64,000 bases of DNA from Paraburkholderia caribensis (GCF_002902945.1 NZ_CP026101.1:2976001-3040000); one strand, 5' to 3'; shown: positions 1 through 9,157, counted from the stretch's first letter. Made by a program: numbers and translations. Notes: generated by a model from the sequence alone, not told the origin.

Positions 1-1556
1 CCGCAGAAGCAGACGACTACGCCGTCCCGGAAGAGCGCGCGCACTCCAGCCGCGCAGCCCGTACGTCATCGAAAGGCGCAGCATCGTCGAAAGGCGGGAC
101 GCGCCGCAAGCCGGCCCCAGCCGCCGTACCCGAGCCGGACGCGCCCGTCATCATCTCGTCGGAGATTCACGGCATCGACCCGTCGCTGATTTCGCGCAAC
201 GCGATCCGCGTGACGGAAGGCCTGCAACAGGCGGGCTTTCGCGCGTTCATCGTGGGCGGCGCCGTGCGCGATCTGCTGCTCGGCATCGCGCCGAAGGACT
301 TCGACGTCGCGACGGACGCCACGCCCGAACAGGTGCAAAAGCTGTTCCGCCGCGCGCGCATCATCGGGCGGCGCTTTCAGATCGTGCACGTGCAGTTCGG
401 CCAGGAAATCATCGAGACATCGACCTTCCGTGCGCTCGTGGACGCCCCGCCCGCTGACGCCGACGCCCCGCCGCCGCGCCGCCTGAAGCGCGACGAACTG
501 GACCGTCGCACGCATGCCGTCGATGCAAGCGGCCGCGTGCTGCGCGACAACGTCTGGGGCGAGCAGCACGAAGACGCCACGCGCCGCGACTTCACCGTCA
601 ACGCGATGTATTACGATCCCGCGACGCAAACCGTGCTCGACTATCACAACGGCATGGCCGATGTGCGCGCACGCCTGCTGCGCATGATCGGCGACCCGGC
701 AACGCGCTATCGCGAAGACCCGGTGCGTATGCTGCGCGTCGTGCGCTTCGCCGCGAAGCTCGATTTCGATATCGACGAAGCCACCCGCGCGCCCATCACC
801 GAACTCGCCGATCTCATCAACAACGTGCCCGCCGCGCGGCTGTTCGACGAGATGCTCAAGCTGCTGCTGTCGGGCCACGCGCTCGCGTGCCTGCAGCGTC
901 TGCGCAAGGAAGGGCTGCATCATGGGCTGTTGCCGCTGCTCGACGTCGTGCTCGAACAGCCGCACGGCGAGAAGTTCATCACGCTCGCGCTGAACAACAC
1001 CGACGCGCGCGTACGCGCCGGCAAGCCGGTTTCGCCGGGCTTCCTGTTCGCCACGCTGCTGTGGCACGACATGCAGCAACGCTGGCAGCAGTACGAGGCG
1101 AACGGCGAGTTCCCGGTGCCCGCGCTGCATCGCGCGATGGACGACGTGCTCGACATGCAGACCGAGAAGCTCGCCATTCACAAACGTTTCTCGTCGGACA
1201 TGCGCGAGATCTGGGGCCTGCAGCATCGACTGGAAAAGCGCTCGGGCCGCAGCGCGCTGAAGTTGCTGGAACACCAAAGATTTAGAGCGGGGTATGATTT
1301 CCTCCTGTTGCGCTGCGAATCGGGCGAACTGGATGAGTCGGTCGGTTCGTGGTGGACGGAGTTCATCGAAGGAGACATCGCCGCGCGCGAAGCACTGCTT
1401 GCGCAAGGCGGGAAGGACCGGGCGCCCAGAAAACGACGGCGGCGTAGCAGCAACAGCCGAAACCGCAGCAAACAGGGCGACGGAATGGAGGGCGGCACGG
1501 CTTCAGGAAACCGCGCAACAGACGATGCGAGCCACGACGGCCCGCATGACGACTGA
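1..1556 (+). CDS. pcnB: Poly(A) polymerase I (5' end outside window)
   Basis: PcnB adds 3' poly(A) tails to RNA, which marks transcripts for decay. The reading frame is open from base 3, so the true start lies upstream of the window. The nucleotidyltransferase core is visible as GGAVRD (from about base 255) followed by KDFDVAT, which supplies the metal-binding acidic pair. The family signature IIGRRFQIVHV follows near base 361. These distinguish it from other class II nucleotidyltransferases together with the long C-terminal half and the basic tail (KRRRRSS, around base 1430), which is typical of PcnB rather than of a CCA-adding enzyme. The upstream in-frame sequence is Ala/Ser/Lys-rich, like the low-complexity N-terminus of beta-proteobacterial PcnB. 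folK follows after 48 bases on the same strand, which is the usual arrangement in Burkholderia relatives. Confidence 0.93.
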   Translation, partial: AEADDYAVPEERAHSSRAARTSSKGAASSKGGTRRKPAPAAVPEPDAPVIISSEIHGIDPSLISRNAIRVTEGLQQAGFRAFIVGGAVRDLLLGIAPKDFDVATDATPEQVQKLFRRARIIGRRFQIVHVQFGQEIIETSTFRALVDAPPADADAPPPRRLKRDELDRRTHAVDASGRVLRDNVWGEQHEDATRRDFTVNAMYYDPATQTVLDYHNGMADVRARLLRMIGDPATRYREDPVRMLRVVRFAAKLDFDIDEATRAPITELADLINNVPAARLFDEMLKLLLSGHALACLQRLRKEGLHHGLLPLLDVVLEQPHGEKFITLALNNTDARVRAGKPVSPGFLFATLLWHDMQQRWQQYEANGEFPVPALHRAMDDVLDMQTEKLAIHKRFSSDMREIWGLQHRLEKRSGRSALKLLEHQRFRAGYDFLLLRCESGELDESVGSWWTEFIEGDIAAREALLAQGGKDRAPRKRRRRSSNSRNRSKQGDGMEGGTASGNRATDDASHDGPHDD

Positions 1557-1604
1557 CGCATTTCCGGCGCGCGCCGTCGAACGCAAGTTGCAGGAACTGA
1601 TGCC

Positions 1605-2168
1605 ATGACGGTTGCCTATCTCGGCCTCGGCGCGAATCTCGGGGATGCGCGCCAGACCCTGAAAGACGCGGTGGTGTGCCTGGCACAACAGCACACCATC
1701 ACCGTGCTCGCGAAATCGAGCCTTTATCGAACCGCCCCGATCGATGCGAGCGGCGACGATTATCTGAATCTCGTCGTCAAGCTCGACACTACGTTGCCCG
1801 TTCGCCATCTGCTCGCGCTGTGTCACAAGATCGAGCATCACTTCGGCCGTGAGCGCCCCTTTCGCAACGCGCCGCGTACGATCGATATCGACATCCTGCT
1901 TTACGGCGAACACGCGATCGACGAACCCGATCTGATCGTGCCGCATCCGCGCATGACGGAGCGCGCGTTCGTGCTCGTGCCGCTCGTCGAAATCGAGCCC
2001 GCGCTGATCATCCCGCAACGCGGCCGCGCCGATGCGTTTCTGGCTGCCGTCGCCGGGCAGCGTATCGAAAAGATGAAATCCCCGTGCCAGTGCCTCGCGC
2101 CCAACACGGCCGAGGCGATCCGCACGCAAGACGCCAGCACCGATATGCCCAAGGGCGGCTGCCCATGA
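1605..2168 (+). CDS. folK: HPPK (6-hydroxymethyl-dihydropterin pyrophosphokinase)
   Basis: FolK transfers pyrophosphate from ATP to 6-hydroxymethyl-7,8-dihydropterin, the step before dihydropteroate synthase in folate synthesis. The 187-residue protein begins with YLGLGANLGD, the pterin-binding N-terminus of the family. It carries the ATP- and magnesium-binding signature RPFRNAPRTIDIDILLYG at about residues 84-101. The C-terminus is slightly longer than the E. coli enzyme (about 160 residues). Its stop codon overlaps the next gene's start (ATGA at 2165-2168), so the two are probably translationally coupled. Confidence 0.95.
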   Translation: MTVAYLGLGANLGDARQTLKDAVVCLAQQHTITVLAKSSLYRTAPIDASGDDYLNLVVKLDTTLPVRHLLALCHKIEHHFGRERPFRNAPRTIDIDILLYGEHAIDEPDLIVPHPRMTERAFVLVPLVEIEPALIIPQRGRADAFLAAVAGQRIEKMKSPCQCLAPNTAEAIRTQDASTDMPKGGCP

Positions 2169-2860
2169 ACTCCCTGCCGATGTCCGCCCCGCCGCTCACC
2201 GTCACGGCGCCCGACCTGCGTCCGCCGCACGGCTATCTGACGATCGAAGGACCGATCGGTGTCGGCAAGACGTCGCTCGCGCGCCGGCTCGCGCAACGCT
2301 GGTCGATGCACGAACTGCTTGAACGCCCGCAGGACAATCCGTTTCTCGAGCGCTTCTATCGCGACACGTCGCGCTATGCGCTGCCCGCGCAACTGAGCTT
2401 CGCGCTGCAGCGCGCGCAGCAGGTGCAGGACATCAGCGCGCTGCGCACGGCGGGCACGCCGCTCATCACCGATTTCATGACGCAGAAGAACGACATCTTC
2501 GCGCGCCTGACGTTACAGGACGACGAGTACCCGCTGTATCGCGCGCTCGCGGCGAAGCTCGATGTGCCCGGTCCGTCGCCGGATCTGATCATCTATCTGC
2601 AGGCCAGTCCCGAAGTGCTGTTCTCGCGCATTCAAAAGCGCGCGGTGCCAATGGAACTGCAGATTTCGGACGCGTACCTGCGCTCGCTGTGCGACGCGTA
2701 CAACGACTTCTTCTATCACTACGACGGCGCGCCCGTTCTCACGGTCAGCGCCGAACACCTGAATCCGCTCGAATCCGACGCGGACCTTGCATTGCTCGTC
2801 GAACGCATCGAAGCGATGCGCGGGCGCAAGGAATTCTTTGTCAAAGGCGGCATGCTATAG
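2165..2860 (+). CDS. Deoxynucleoside kinase (dGK/dAK family)
   Basis: This is a deoxyribonucleoside kinase of the dNK family, phosphorylating deoxynucleosides for salvage. The P-loop GPIGVGKTS lies at residues 29-37 and is followed by an ERP-type motif (LLERPQDNPFLERFY) that fits the substrate-binding glutamate region. The C-terminal half has the arginine-rich lid (SRIQKRAVPME). The start chosen is the ATG at 2165, which overlaps the folK stop; an upstream in-frame start at 2084 would run deep inside folK. The folK-kinase-panB order is common in beta-proteobacteria. Which nucleoside is preferred cannot be told from sequence. Confidence 0.88.
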   Translation: MNSLPMSAPPLTVTAPDLRPPHGYLTIEGPIGVGKTSLARRLAQRWSMHELLERPQDNPFLERFYRDTSRYALPAQLSFALQRAQQVQDISALRTAGTPLITDFMTQKNDIFARLTLQDDEYPLYRALAAKLDVPGPSPDLIIYLQASPEVLFSRIQKRAVPMELQISDAYLRSLCDAYNDFFYHYDGAPVLTVSAEHLNPLESDADLALLVERIEAMRGRKEFFVKGGML

Positions 2861-2901
2861 CGTCTGGCTGTAGCGTGTAGCCGCATCCCAATGGATCACC
2901 C

Positions 2902-3717
2902 ATGACCTATTTGCAGGAGACGAGCCGCAGCGCCGTCACCGTCCCGAAGCTCCAGGCGATGCGTGAAGCGGGTGACAAGATCGTGATGCTCACGTGCTAC
3001 GACGCAAGCTTCGCGGCGCTGCTCGACCGCGCGGGTGTCGATTCGCTGCTGATCGGCGATTCGCTCGGTAACGTGCTGCAAGGCCAGAGCACGACGCTAC
3101 CCGTCACGATCGACGAAATCGCGTATCACACGGCCTGTGTCGCGCGTGCGAAGCCCTCCGCGCTGATCGTCGCCGACATGCCGTTCGGCACCTACGGCAC
3201 GCCCGCCGATGCATTCACGAATGCCGTCAAGCTGATGCAGTCAGGCGCGCAGATGGTGAAGCTCGAAGGCGGCGAGTGGCTCGCGGACACGGTGCGCTTT
3301 CTGGTCGAGCGCTCGGTGCCCGTGTGCGGTCACGTCGGGCTCACGCCGCAATCGGTGCACGCGTTCGGCGGCTTCAAGGTGCAAGGCAAGACGGAAGCGG
3401 GCGCGGCCCAGTTGCTGCGCGATTCGCGCGCGATGCAGGACGCGGGCGCGCAACTGCTGGTGATGGAAGCGATGCCGACGCTGCTCGCCGCCGAAGTCAC
3501 GAAGCAGTTGCGCATCCCGACGATCGGCATTGGCGCGGGCGTCGAGTGCTCGGGTCAGGTGCTGGTGCTGCACGACATGCTCGGCATTTTCCCAGGCAAG
3601 CGTCCGCGTTTCGTGAAAGATTTCATGCAGGGACAGCCGAGCATTCTCGCAGCCGTCGAGGCGTATGTGCGGGCCGTCAAGGAACGTACGTTCCCGGGGC
3701 CTGAGCACACGTTCTGA
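2902..3717 (+). CDS. panB: Ketopantoate hydroxymethyltransferase
   Basis: PanB transfers a hydroxymethyl group from 5,10-methylene-tetrahydrofolate to alpha-ketoisovalerate, giving ketopantoate, the first committed step of pantothenate and coenzyme A synthesis. The 271-residue length is normal. Family motifs include MLTCYDASFA (residues 29-38), the metal-binding IGDSLGNVLQG (51-61), VADMPFGTYG and VKLEGG. PTIGIGAG near the C-terminus completes the TIM-barrel family pattern. It lies 41 bases after the deoxynucleoside kinase. The folate gene folK two genes upstream makes biochemical sense because PanB consumes a folate cofactor. Confidence 0.96.
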   Translation: MTYLQETSRSAVTVPKLQAMREAGDKIVMLTCYDASFAALLDRAGVDSLLIGDSLGNVLQGQSTTLPVTIDEIAYHTACVARAKPSALIVADMPFGTYGTPADAFTNAVKLMQSGAQMVKLEGGEWLADTVRFLVERSVPVCGHVGLTPQSVHAFGGFKVQGKTEAGAAQLLRDSRAMQDAGAQLLVMEAMPTLLAAEVTKQLRIPTIGIGAGVECSGQVLVLHDMLGIFPGKRPRFVKDFMQGQPSILAAVEAYVRAVKERTFPGPEHTF

Positions 3718-3733
3718 TTAAGCGTGTTCCTGC

Positions 3734-3781
3734 TGTGTTGCCGGCTCAACCATTCAAGCAATAATCCGCGCCGGCAACACA
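3734..3781. repeat. 11-bp inverted repeat at panB/pabBC convergence
   Basis: TGTGTTGCCGG (3734-3744) and CCGGCAACACA (3771-3781) form a perfect 11-bp inverted repeat with a 26-base loop. It lies between the convergent genes panB and pabBC, and its right arm is inside the last codons of pabBC. No T-tract follows on either strand, so it is not a standard intrinsic terminator, though it may act as a weak bidirectional 3'-end structure. Confidence 0.5.
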
Positions 3782-5634
3782 CCGCGTAGCGCATTACAGA
3801 GCATCAGCGCTTGCGCATTCGACACATCTTCCCGGGTCAGCACCCGTTCTCCGGCCTGCATGTCGGGATCGTCCAGCAGCACACCACGCATCACGCCCGG
3901 CAACACGCCCGACGACAACGGCGGCGTCCACCAGCGTCCATCCAGCTTCACGAAAACGTTTGATCGACCGCCCTCGGTCAGTTCGCCGCGTTCGTTGAAG
4001 AACAACGTGTCGAACGCATCGTGCGATTCGGCTTCGCGCCAGCCGCGATCGTATTCCGCGCGACGCGTCGTCTTGTGCAACAGCAGCGGATCGGCTGCCT
4101 GCATCGTCGTGAAACCGTGATCGGGACCGAGCAGCACGCCGACCACTTCTTCCGTCAACGGCACGAGCGGCGCACAGGTGATTTCCGCCGCGCCAGCCTT
4201 GTCCAGCGTCAGCCGCATCCGGTGCGGCGCGGCGTTGCGCAGCGCCGCGCATTGCGCGACGAGTTGCGCGCGCAGCCTGTCTTCGTCGAATGCGAAGCCC
4301 AGCCACCGGGCGCTATGTTCAAGCCGCGCGAAATGCCGATCGAGATGTCGCACGCCGCCTTCGAGCGTCGCATACATCGTTTCGAACAGTTGAAAACCCG
4401 GGTCGGCGTCCGTCAGGAAACGTGCTTTCAATTTGCACTCCGCGTATTCGTCTTGCGCCACGCTATCGAGCACGATGCCCGCGCCAATGCCCATTTCGCC
4501 GTGCCGTGCTCCGTCGGGTGCGACGGCGCCAAGCGTCAGCGTGCGGATCGCCACCGACAGACAGAAATCGCCACACTGCTTGCCGACTGTCTCGCCGAGA
4601 TCCGCATGCGCGTCGAGCCAGCCGATTGCGCCCGTGTACAGCCCGCGCGGGGTGGATTCGAGCTGCTCGATCAACTGCATGGTCTTGTGCTTGGGTGCGC
4701 CCGTGATGGAGCCGCACGGAAAGAGCGCACGCAGCACCTCGGCAAACGTCGTGCGCGCCTGCAAGGTCGCCGTCACGGTCGACGTCATCTGCCACAGCGA
4801 CTGATACGGTTCGATCGAAAACAGCGCGGGCGTTTTCACCGTGCCGGTTTCCGCGATCCGTGACAGATCGTTGCGCAGCAGATCGACGATCATCACGTTT
4901 TCCGCGCGGTTCTTCGGGTCGCTCGCAAGGAACTCGGCGGCCGCGCGGTCCTGCTGCGCGTCCGTCGAACGCGGCGCAGTGCCCTTCATTGGCCGCGTGC
5001 GCAGCAAAGCGCCCTTCTTCTCGACGAACAGTTCCGGCGAGCACGATACGATCCATCGGTCGTCGGGCAACGCGATCAGCGCGCCGTAATGAACCGACTG
5101 CCGCGCGCGCAGCCGCCGGAACAACGCGGCGGGCGTGCCGAACACGTCGAAGTACAGCCGGTAGGTGTAGTTGATCTGATAGGAGTCGCCGGCACGCAGC
5201 GCGTCGTGAATCGCGCTGATGGCCTGCGTGAACTGCGCTTTGTCGACGCTCGCATGAACCCCGCCGATGCCTGCCACGGAAGGCTCGACGGCCGCGCTGT
5301 CGCGAAGCGCGAGCCATGTGTCGACCTCGTCGCGCGACATCTTCCTGCACGTGTCGAACAATAAAAAACGCAGCGTGCCACCGGCACGCTGCGTCTTCTG
5401 CTGTAACGCCTGTCCAAATTCGTAATCGGCCAGCACGACGGCGAACAGCCCGCTGTCGATATCGGCCGCAGCCGCCTCGCAGACGGCATCCAGCTGCGCG
5501 CGGTCAGTACAAACGTGCTCGCGACGAAACCCCGTGTACAGCCGGCTCGAACGGCGACTCGCAGTCGAATCGCAGTCGTCCAGCAACGCGAACACGGAGC
5601 TTCCTTCGTGAGCCGCTGTTTCCTGAGCCGCCAT
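3754..5634 (-). CDS. pabB: Aminodeoxychorismate synthase I / lyase fusion (PabB-PabC)
   Basis: This bifunctional protein covers two steps of p-aminobenzoate synthesis for folate: chorismate to aminodeoxychorismate (PabB) and elimination of pyruvate (PabC). The N-terminal 370 or so residues are a chorismate-binding domain with the active-site lysine motif PMKGTAPRS at about residues 216-224, AENVMIVDLLRND and the GSITGAPK signature. The C-terminal 250 residues are a class IV aminotransferase fold with FETMYA, the PLP-lysine motif LHKTTRRAEYD, and LTEGGRSN. I place the start at ATG 5634 (626 aa); a TTG at 5646 is an alternative. No glutamine amidotransferase (pabA) is in the window. It follows dnaJ by about 24 bases but shares no obvious role with it. 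Confidence 0.9.
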   Translation of the reverse strand: MAAQETAAHEGSSVFALLDDCDSTASRRSSRLYTGFRREHVCTDRAQLDAVCEAAAADIDSGLFAVVLADYEFGQALQQKTQRAGGTLRFLLFDTCRKMSRDEVDTWLALRDSAAVEPSVAGIGGVHASVDKAQFTQAISAIHDALRAGDSYQINYTYRLYFDVFGTPAALFRRLRARQSVHYGALIALPDDRWIVSCSPELFVEKKGALLRTRPMKGTAPRSTDAQQDRAAAEFLASDPKNRAENVMIVDLLRNDLSRIAETGTVKTPALFSIEPYQSLWQMTSTVTATLQARTTFAEVLRALFPCGSITGAPKHKTMQLIEQLESTPRGLYTGAIGWLDAHADLGETVGKQCGDFCLSVAIRTLTLGAVAPDGARHGEMGIGAGIVLDSVAQDEYAECKLKARFLTDADPGFQLFETMYATLEGGVRHLDRHFARLEHSARWLGFAFDEDRLRAQLVAQCAALRNAAPHRMRLTLDKAGAAEITCAPLVPLTEEVVGVLLGPDHGFTTMQAADPLLLHKTTRRAEYDRGWREAESHDAFDTLFFNERGELTEGGRSNVFVKLDGRWWTPPLSSGVLPGVMRGVLLDDPDMQAGERVLTREDVSNAQALMLCNALRGVLPARIIA

Positions 5635-5658
5635 GCATGCCGCCAACTTCAGAGCGCG

Positions 5659-6792
5659 TTAATCGAAAAAGCTCTTGACGCGGTCGAACCAGCTCTTGCT
5701 CTGCGGGCTGTGACGCGCGCCGCCTTCCACGAGCGACTTCTCGAACTGCTGCAGCAGGTCGCGCTGCGCATCCGTGAGCTTGACGGGCGTTTCCACCTGA
5801 ACATGCACGTACAGATCGCCCGCGATGCTCGAACGCAAACCCTTGATGCCCTTGCCGCGCAGCCGGAACGTCTTGCCCGACTGCGTGCCCTCCGGCACCG
5901 TGAAGCTGGCGCGGCCGGCAAGCGTCGGCACTTCGATCTCGCCGCCCAGCGCCGCCTTCGTGAACGGAATCGGCATCTGGCAATGCAGATCGTCGCCGTC
6001 GCGCTCGAACACGGCATGCGCCTTGATGTGAATCTCGACGTACAGATCGCCCGACGGACCACCGTTGATGCCCGGCTCGCCGTTGCCCGCCGAACGGATG
6101 CGCATACCGTCGTCGATGCCCGCCGGAATCTTCACTTCCAGCGTCTTGGTTTCCTTGGTCTTGCCCGCGCCGTGGCAGTGCGTGCAAGGCTCGGGAATGT
6201 AGGTGCCCGTGCCGTGGCACTTCGGACACGTCTGCTGGATGCTGAAGAAACCTTGCGACATCCGCACCGCGCCGGAGCCGTTACAGGTCGGGCAGGTTTC
6301 CGGCTTCGTGCCCGGCTTCGCGCCGGAGCCGTGACAGATTTCGCACGACACCCAGCTCGGCACGCGGATCTGCGTGTCGTAGCCGTGCGCGGCCTGCTCG
6401 AGCGTGATTTCCATGCTGTAGCGCAGATCCGCGCCGCGATACACCTGCGGACCACCGCGGCCGCTGCGCCCACCCGCCGCTGCCTGGCCGAAGATGTCGC
6501 CGAAGATATCGCCGAATGCGTCGGCAAAACCGCCGAAACCTTGGGCGCCCGCACCCGCCATGTTCGGATCGACGCCAGCGTGGCCGTACTGGTCGTACGC
6601 TGCACGCTTTTGCGAGTCCGACAACATTTCGTAGGCTTCCTTCACCTCTTTGAAATGCTCTTCCGCATCCTTGTTGCCCGGATTGCGGTCAGGGTGGTGC
6701 TTCATCGCGAGCTTGCGATAAGCCTTCTTGATTTCGTCGTCGCTCGCGTTCTTTGCAACGCCCAGAATCTCGTAGTAATCCCGTTTCGCCAT
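5659..6792 (-). CDS. dnaJ: Chaperone protein DnaJ
   Basis: DnaJ is the J-domain co-chaperone that delivers unfolded clients to DnaK and stimulates its ATPase. The 377-residue protein has the J domain (residues 4-68, HPD at 33-35) and a Gly/Phe-rich linker with Phe-Gly repeats (GFGGFADAFGD). Four zinc-binding CxxCxGxG repeats follow (CEICHGSG, CPTCNGSG, CPKCHGTG, CTHCHGAG), then the C-terminal client-binding domains. It is a complete type I DnaJ. It lies 254 bases downstream of dnaK on the same strand. Confidence 0.98.
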   Translation of the reverse strand: MAKRDYYEILGVAKNASDDEIKKAYRKLAMKHHPDRNPGNKDAEEHFKEVKEAYEMLSDSQKRAAYDQYGHAGVDPNMAGAGAQGFGGFADAFGDIFGDIFGQAAAGGRSGRGGPQVYRGADLRYSMEITLEQAAHGYDTQIRVPSWVSCEICHGSGAKPGTKPETCPTCNGSGAVRMSQGFFSIQQTCPKCHGTGTYIPEPCTHCHGAGKTKETKTLEVKIPAGIDDGMRIRSAGNGEPGINGGPSGDLYVEIHIKAHAVFERDGDDLHCQMPIPFTKAALGGEIEVPTLAGRASFTVPEGTQSGKTFRLRGKGIKGLRSSIAGDLYVHVQVETPVKLTDAQRDLLQQFEKSLVEGGARHSPQSKSWFDRVKSFFD

Positions 6793-6996
6793 ATCGGTTC
6801 AACGCCATCCGCGCAATGCGGCGCGGCGGCTCCTCTTGAATGCTGGAGTCTCGCGACTCGTAAGGCTCTGGCTTCGACCACAATTACGGGTCAAAAGCCG
6901 CGCCCTCCATAAAACAAATGTGCCCGGAGAGCCGAAGGGCTCGCCAGGCGCGTGATCGGTTCAGACGCCGTGCAGGCGCTCAACCCTTTGCAGCCG

Positions 6997-7023
6997 GGCT
7001 GCGCATGGATGACATGCGCAGCC
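6997..7023 (-). other. Stem-loop between dnaK and dnaJ
   Basis: GGCTGCGCATG (6997-7007) and CATGCGCAGCC (7013-7023) form a perfect 11-bp stem with a 5-base loop, 24 bases after the dnaK stop. No U-tract follows in the dnaK-dnaJ direction, so it is more likely an mRNA processing or stabilising hairpin, or a partial attenuator between the two cistrons, than a full terminator. Confidence 0.6.
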
Positions 7024-7046
7024 TTGCGGTCGGATAGCAACCCGGC

Positions 7047-8996
7047 TTAGTCCTTCTTCACTTCCTTGAACTCGGCGTCGACGACGTCGTCGGCCTGCTG
7101 GCTTTGGCCCGCCGCTGCTTCCGCACCGGCTGCGCCCGCACCTGCCGCGCCCGCTGCACCTTGCGCCTGCATGTCGGCGTACATCTTTTCGCCGAGCTTC
7201 TGCGACGCAGTCGCAACCGTCTCGATCTTGGCTTCGATCGCAGCCTTGTCGCTCGAGCCGCTCTTCAGCGTTTCCTCGAGGTCCTTCAGCGCGGCTTCGA
7301 TCTTTTCCTTCTCGCCCGCGTCCAGCTTGTCGCCGTACTCGGTGAGCGCCTTCTTCGTGCTATGCACCAGCGCATCGCCCTGGTTGCGGGCGTCGGCCAG
7401 TTCACGCAGCTTGTGATCTTCTTCCGCGTTCGCTTCCGCGTCCTTCACCATCTTTTCGATTTCAGCTTCGGACAGACCCGAGTTCGCCTTGATCGTGATG
7501 CGGTTTTCCTTGCCCGTCGCCTTGTCCTTCGCGCCGACGTGCAGAATGCCGTTCGCGTCGATGTCGAAGCTCACTTCGATCTGCGGCACGCCGCGCGGTG
7601 CGGGAGGAATGCCTTCGAGGTTGAACTCGCCCAGCAGCTTGTTGCCCGCCGCCATTTCGCGCTCGCCCTGGAACACCTTGATCGTCACGGCCGACTGGTT
7701 GTCGTCCGCCGTCGAATACACCTGAGCGTGCTTCGTCGGGATCGTGGTGTTCTTGTTGATCATCTTCGTCATCACGCCGCCGAGCGTTTCAATGCCCAGC
7801 GACAGCGGCGTCACGTCCAGCAGCAGCACGTCCTTGCGGTCGCCCGACAGCACCTGACCTTGAATAGCTGCGCCGACAGCAACGGCTTCGTCCGGGTTCA
7901 CGTCACGGCGCGGGTCCTTGCCGAAGAACTCCTTCACCTTTTCCTGCACCTTCGGCATACGCGTCTGGCCGCCGACGAGAATCACGTCGTCGATTTCACC
8001 GACCTTCACGCCTGCATCCTTGATCGCGACGCGGCACGGTTCGATGGTGCGCTCGATCAGGTCTTCGACCAGCGCTTCCAGCTTGGCGCGCGTGATCTTC
8101 AGGTTCAAGTGCTTCGGACCCGATGCGTCCGCCGTGATATACGGCAGGTTGATTTCCGTCTGCTGACCCGACGACAGCTCGATCTTCGCCTTTTCAGCCG
8201 CTTCCTTCAGGCGTTGCAGCGCGAGCACGTCCTTCGACAGATCGACGCCTTGCTCTTTCTTGAACTCGCCGATGATGTAGTCGATGATGCGCTGGTCGAA
8301 GTCTTCACCGCCGAGGAACGTGTCGCCGTTCGTCGACAGCACTTCGAACTGCATTTCGCCGTCGACGTCCGCGATTTCGATGATCGAAATGTCGAACGTG
8401 CCGCCGCCCAGGTCGAACACCGCGATCTTGCGGTCGCCCTTTTCAGCCTTGTCCAGACCGAAGGCGAGCGCAGCAGCCGTCGGTTCGTTGATGATCCGCT
8501 TCACGTCCAGACCGGCGATGCGGCCCGCGTCTTTGGTTGCCTGACGCTGGCTGTCGTTGAAGTACGCCGGGACCGTGATGACGGCTTCCGTGACCGTCTC
8601 GCCGAGATAGTCTTCGGCCGTTTTCTTCATCTTGCGCAGCACTTCAGCGGAGATCTGCGACGGCGCCAGCTTTTGACCGTGCGCTTCGACCCAAGCGTCG
8701 CCGTTGTCGTGCTTGACGATCTTGTAGGGCATCAGGCCGATGTCCTTCTGCACTTCTTTTTCTTCGAAGCGGCGGCCGATCAGGCGCTTGACCGCGTACA
8801 GCGTGTTCTTCGGGTTGGTGACCGATTGACGCTTGGCGGGCGCGCCGACGAGGACTTCGTTGTCGTCCATATAAGCGATGATCGACGGCGTGGTGCGCGC
8901 ACCTTCCGAGTTCTCGATCACCTTGACCTGATTGCCTTCCATCAGCGCCACGCACGAATTGGTGGTGCCGAGGTCGATGCCGATGATTTTGCCCAT
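7047..8996 (-). CDS. dnaK: Chaperone protein DnaK (Hsp70)
   Basis: DnaK is the ATP-driven Hsp70 chaperone of the cytoplasm. The start is placed at ATG 8996, giving the canonical MGKIIGIDLGTTNSCV N-terminus and 649 residues; a good ribosome-binding site (GTCAGGAGATTAG) lies just upstream. Hsp70 signatures are all present: IGIDLGTTNS, IFDLGGG-type (AVFDLGGGTFDIS) and VILVGGQTRMP. The substrate-binding domain starts after LLDVTPLSLGIETLGG. The tail is rich in Ala/Gly and ends DAEFKEVKKD, a normal proteobacterial ending. A sigma-32-type promoter lies at 9091-9118. Confidence 0.99.
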   Translation of the reverse strand: MGKIIGIDLGTTNSCVALMEGNQVKVIENSEGARTTPSIIAYMDDNEVLVGAPAKRQSVTNPKNTLYAVKRLIGRRFEEKEVQKDIGLMPYKIVKHDNGDAWVEAHGQKLAPSQISAEVLRKMKKTAEDYLGETVTEAVITVPAYFNDSQRQATKDAGRIAGLDVKRIINEPTAAALAFGLDKAEKGDRKIAVFDLGGGTFDISIIEIADVDGEMQFEVLSTNGDTFLGGEDFDQRIIDYIIGEFKKEQGVDLSKDVLALQRLKEAAEKAKIELSSGQQTEINLPYITADASGPKHLNLKITRAKLEALVEDLIERTIEPCRVAIKDAGVKVGEIDDVILVGGQTRMPKVQEKVKEFFGKDPRRDVNPDEAVAVGAAIQGQVLSGDRKDVLLLDVTPLSLGIETLGGVMTKMINKNTTIPTKHAQVYSTADDNQSAVTIKVFQGEREMAAGNKLLGEFNLEGIPPAPRGVPQIEVSFDIDANGILHVGAKDKATGKENRITIKANSGLSEAEIEKMVKDAEANAEEDHKLRELADARNQGDALVHSTKKALTEYGDKLDAGEKEKIEAALKDLEETLKSGSSDKAAIEAKIETVATASQKLGEKMYADMQAQGAAGAAGAGAAGAEAAAGQSQQADDVVDAEFKEVKKD

Positions 8997-9090
8997 TTTT
9001 ACTAATCTCCTGACTTTGATCGCTGCGGGCATTGCTGGCTGGCCGATCCGGCCACCGGGCGTCCCGCCCTGAAATTCATCCTGCACTCAA

Positions 9091-9118
9091 CATAAGTGCA
9101 GCCGCACCGTTTTCAAGA
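9091..9118 (-). promoter_or_regulatory. Candidate sigma-32 promoter of dnaK
   Basis: Read on the minus strand, a perfect heat-shock -35 box CTTGAAA (9118-9112) is followed after 13 bases by ACTTATGT (9098-9091), a partial match to the -10 consensus CCCCATNT. The predicted transcript starts near 9084 and leaves a leader of about 88 bases before dnaK. The spacing and exact -35 match fit RpoH promoters. Confidence 0.7.
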
Positions 9119-9157
9119 CCCCTAATCCAATGCGGTCATTAAATTTTTCCAATCGGT

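Noticed and set aside
7104..9005. 633-codon open frame on the plus strand opposite dnaK
   Set aside because: DnaK is unambiguous; the antisense frame has the known dnaK-complement bias and no start signal.
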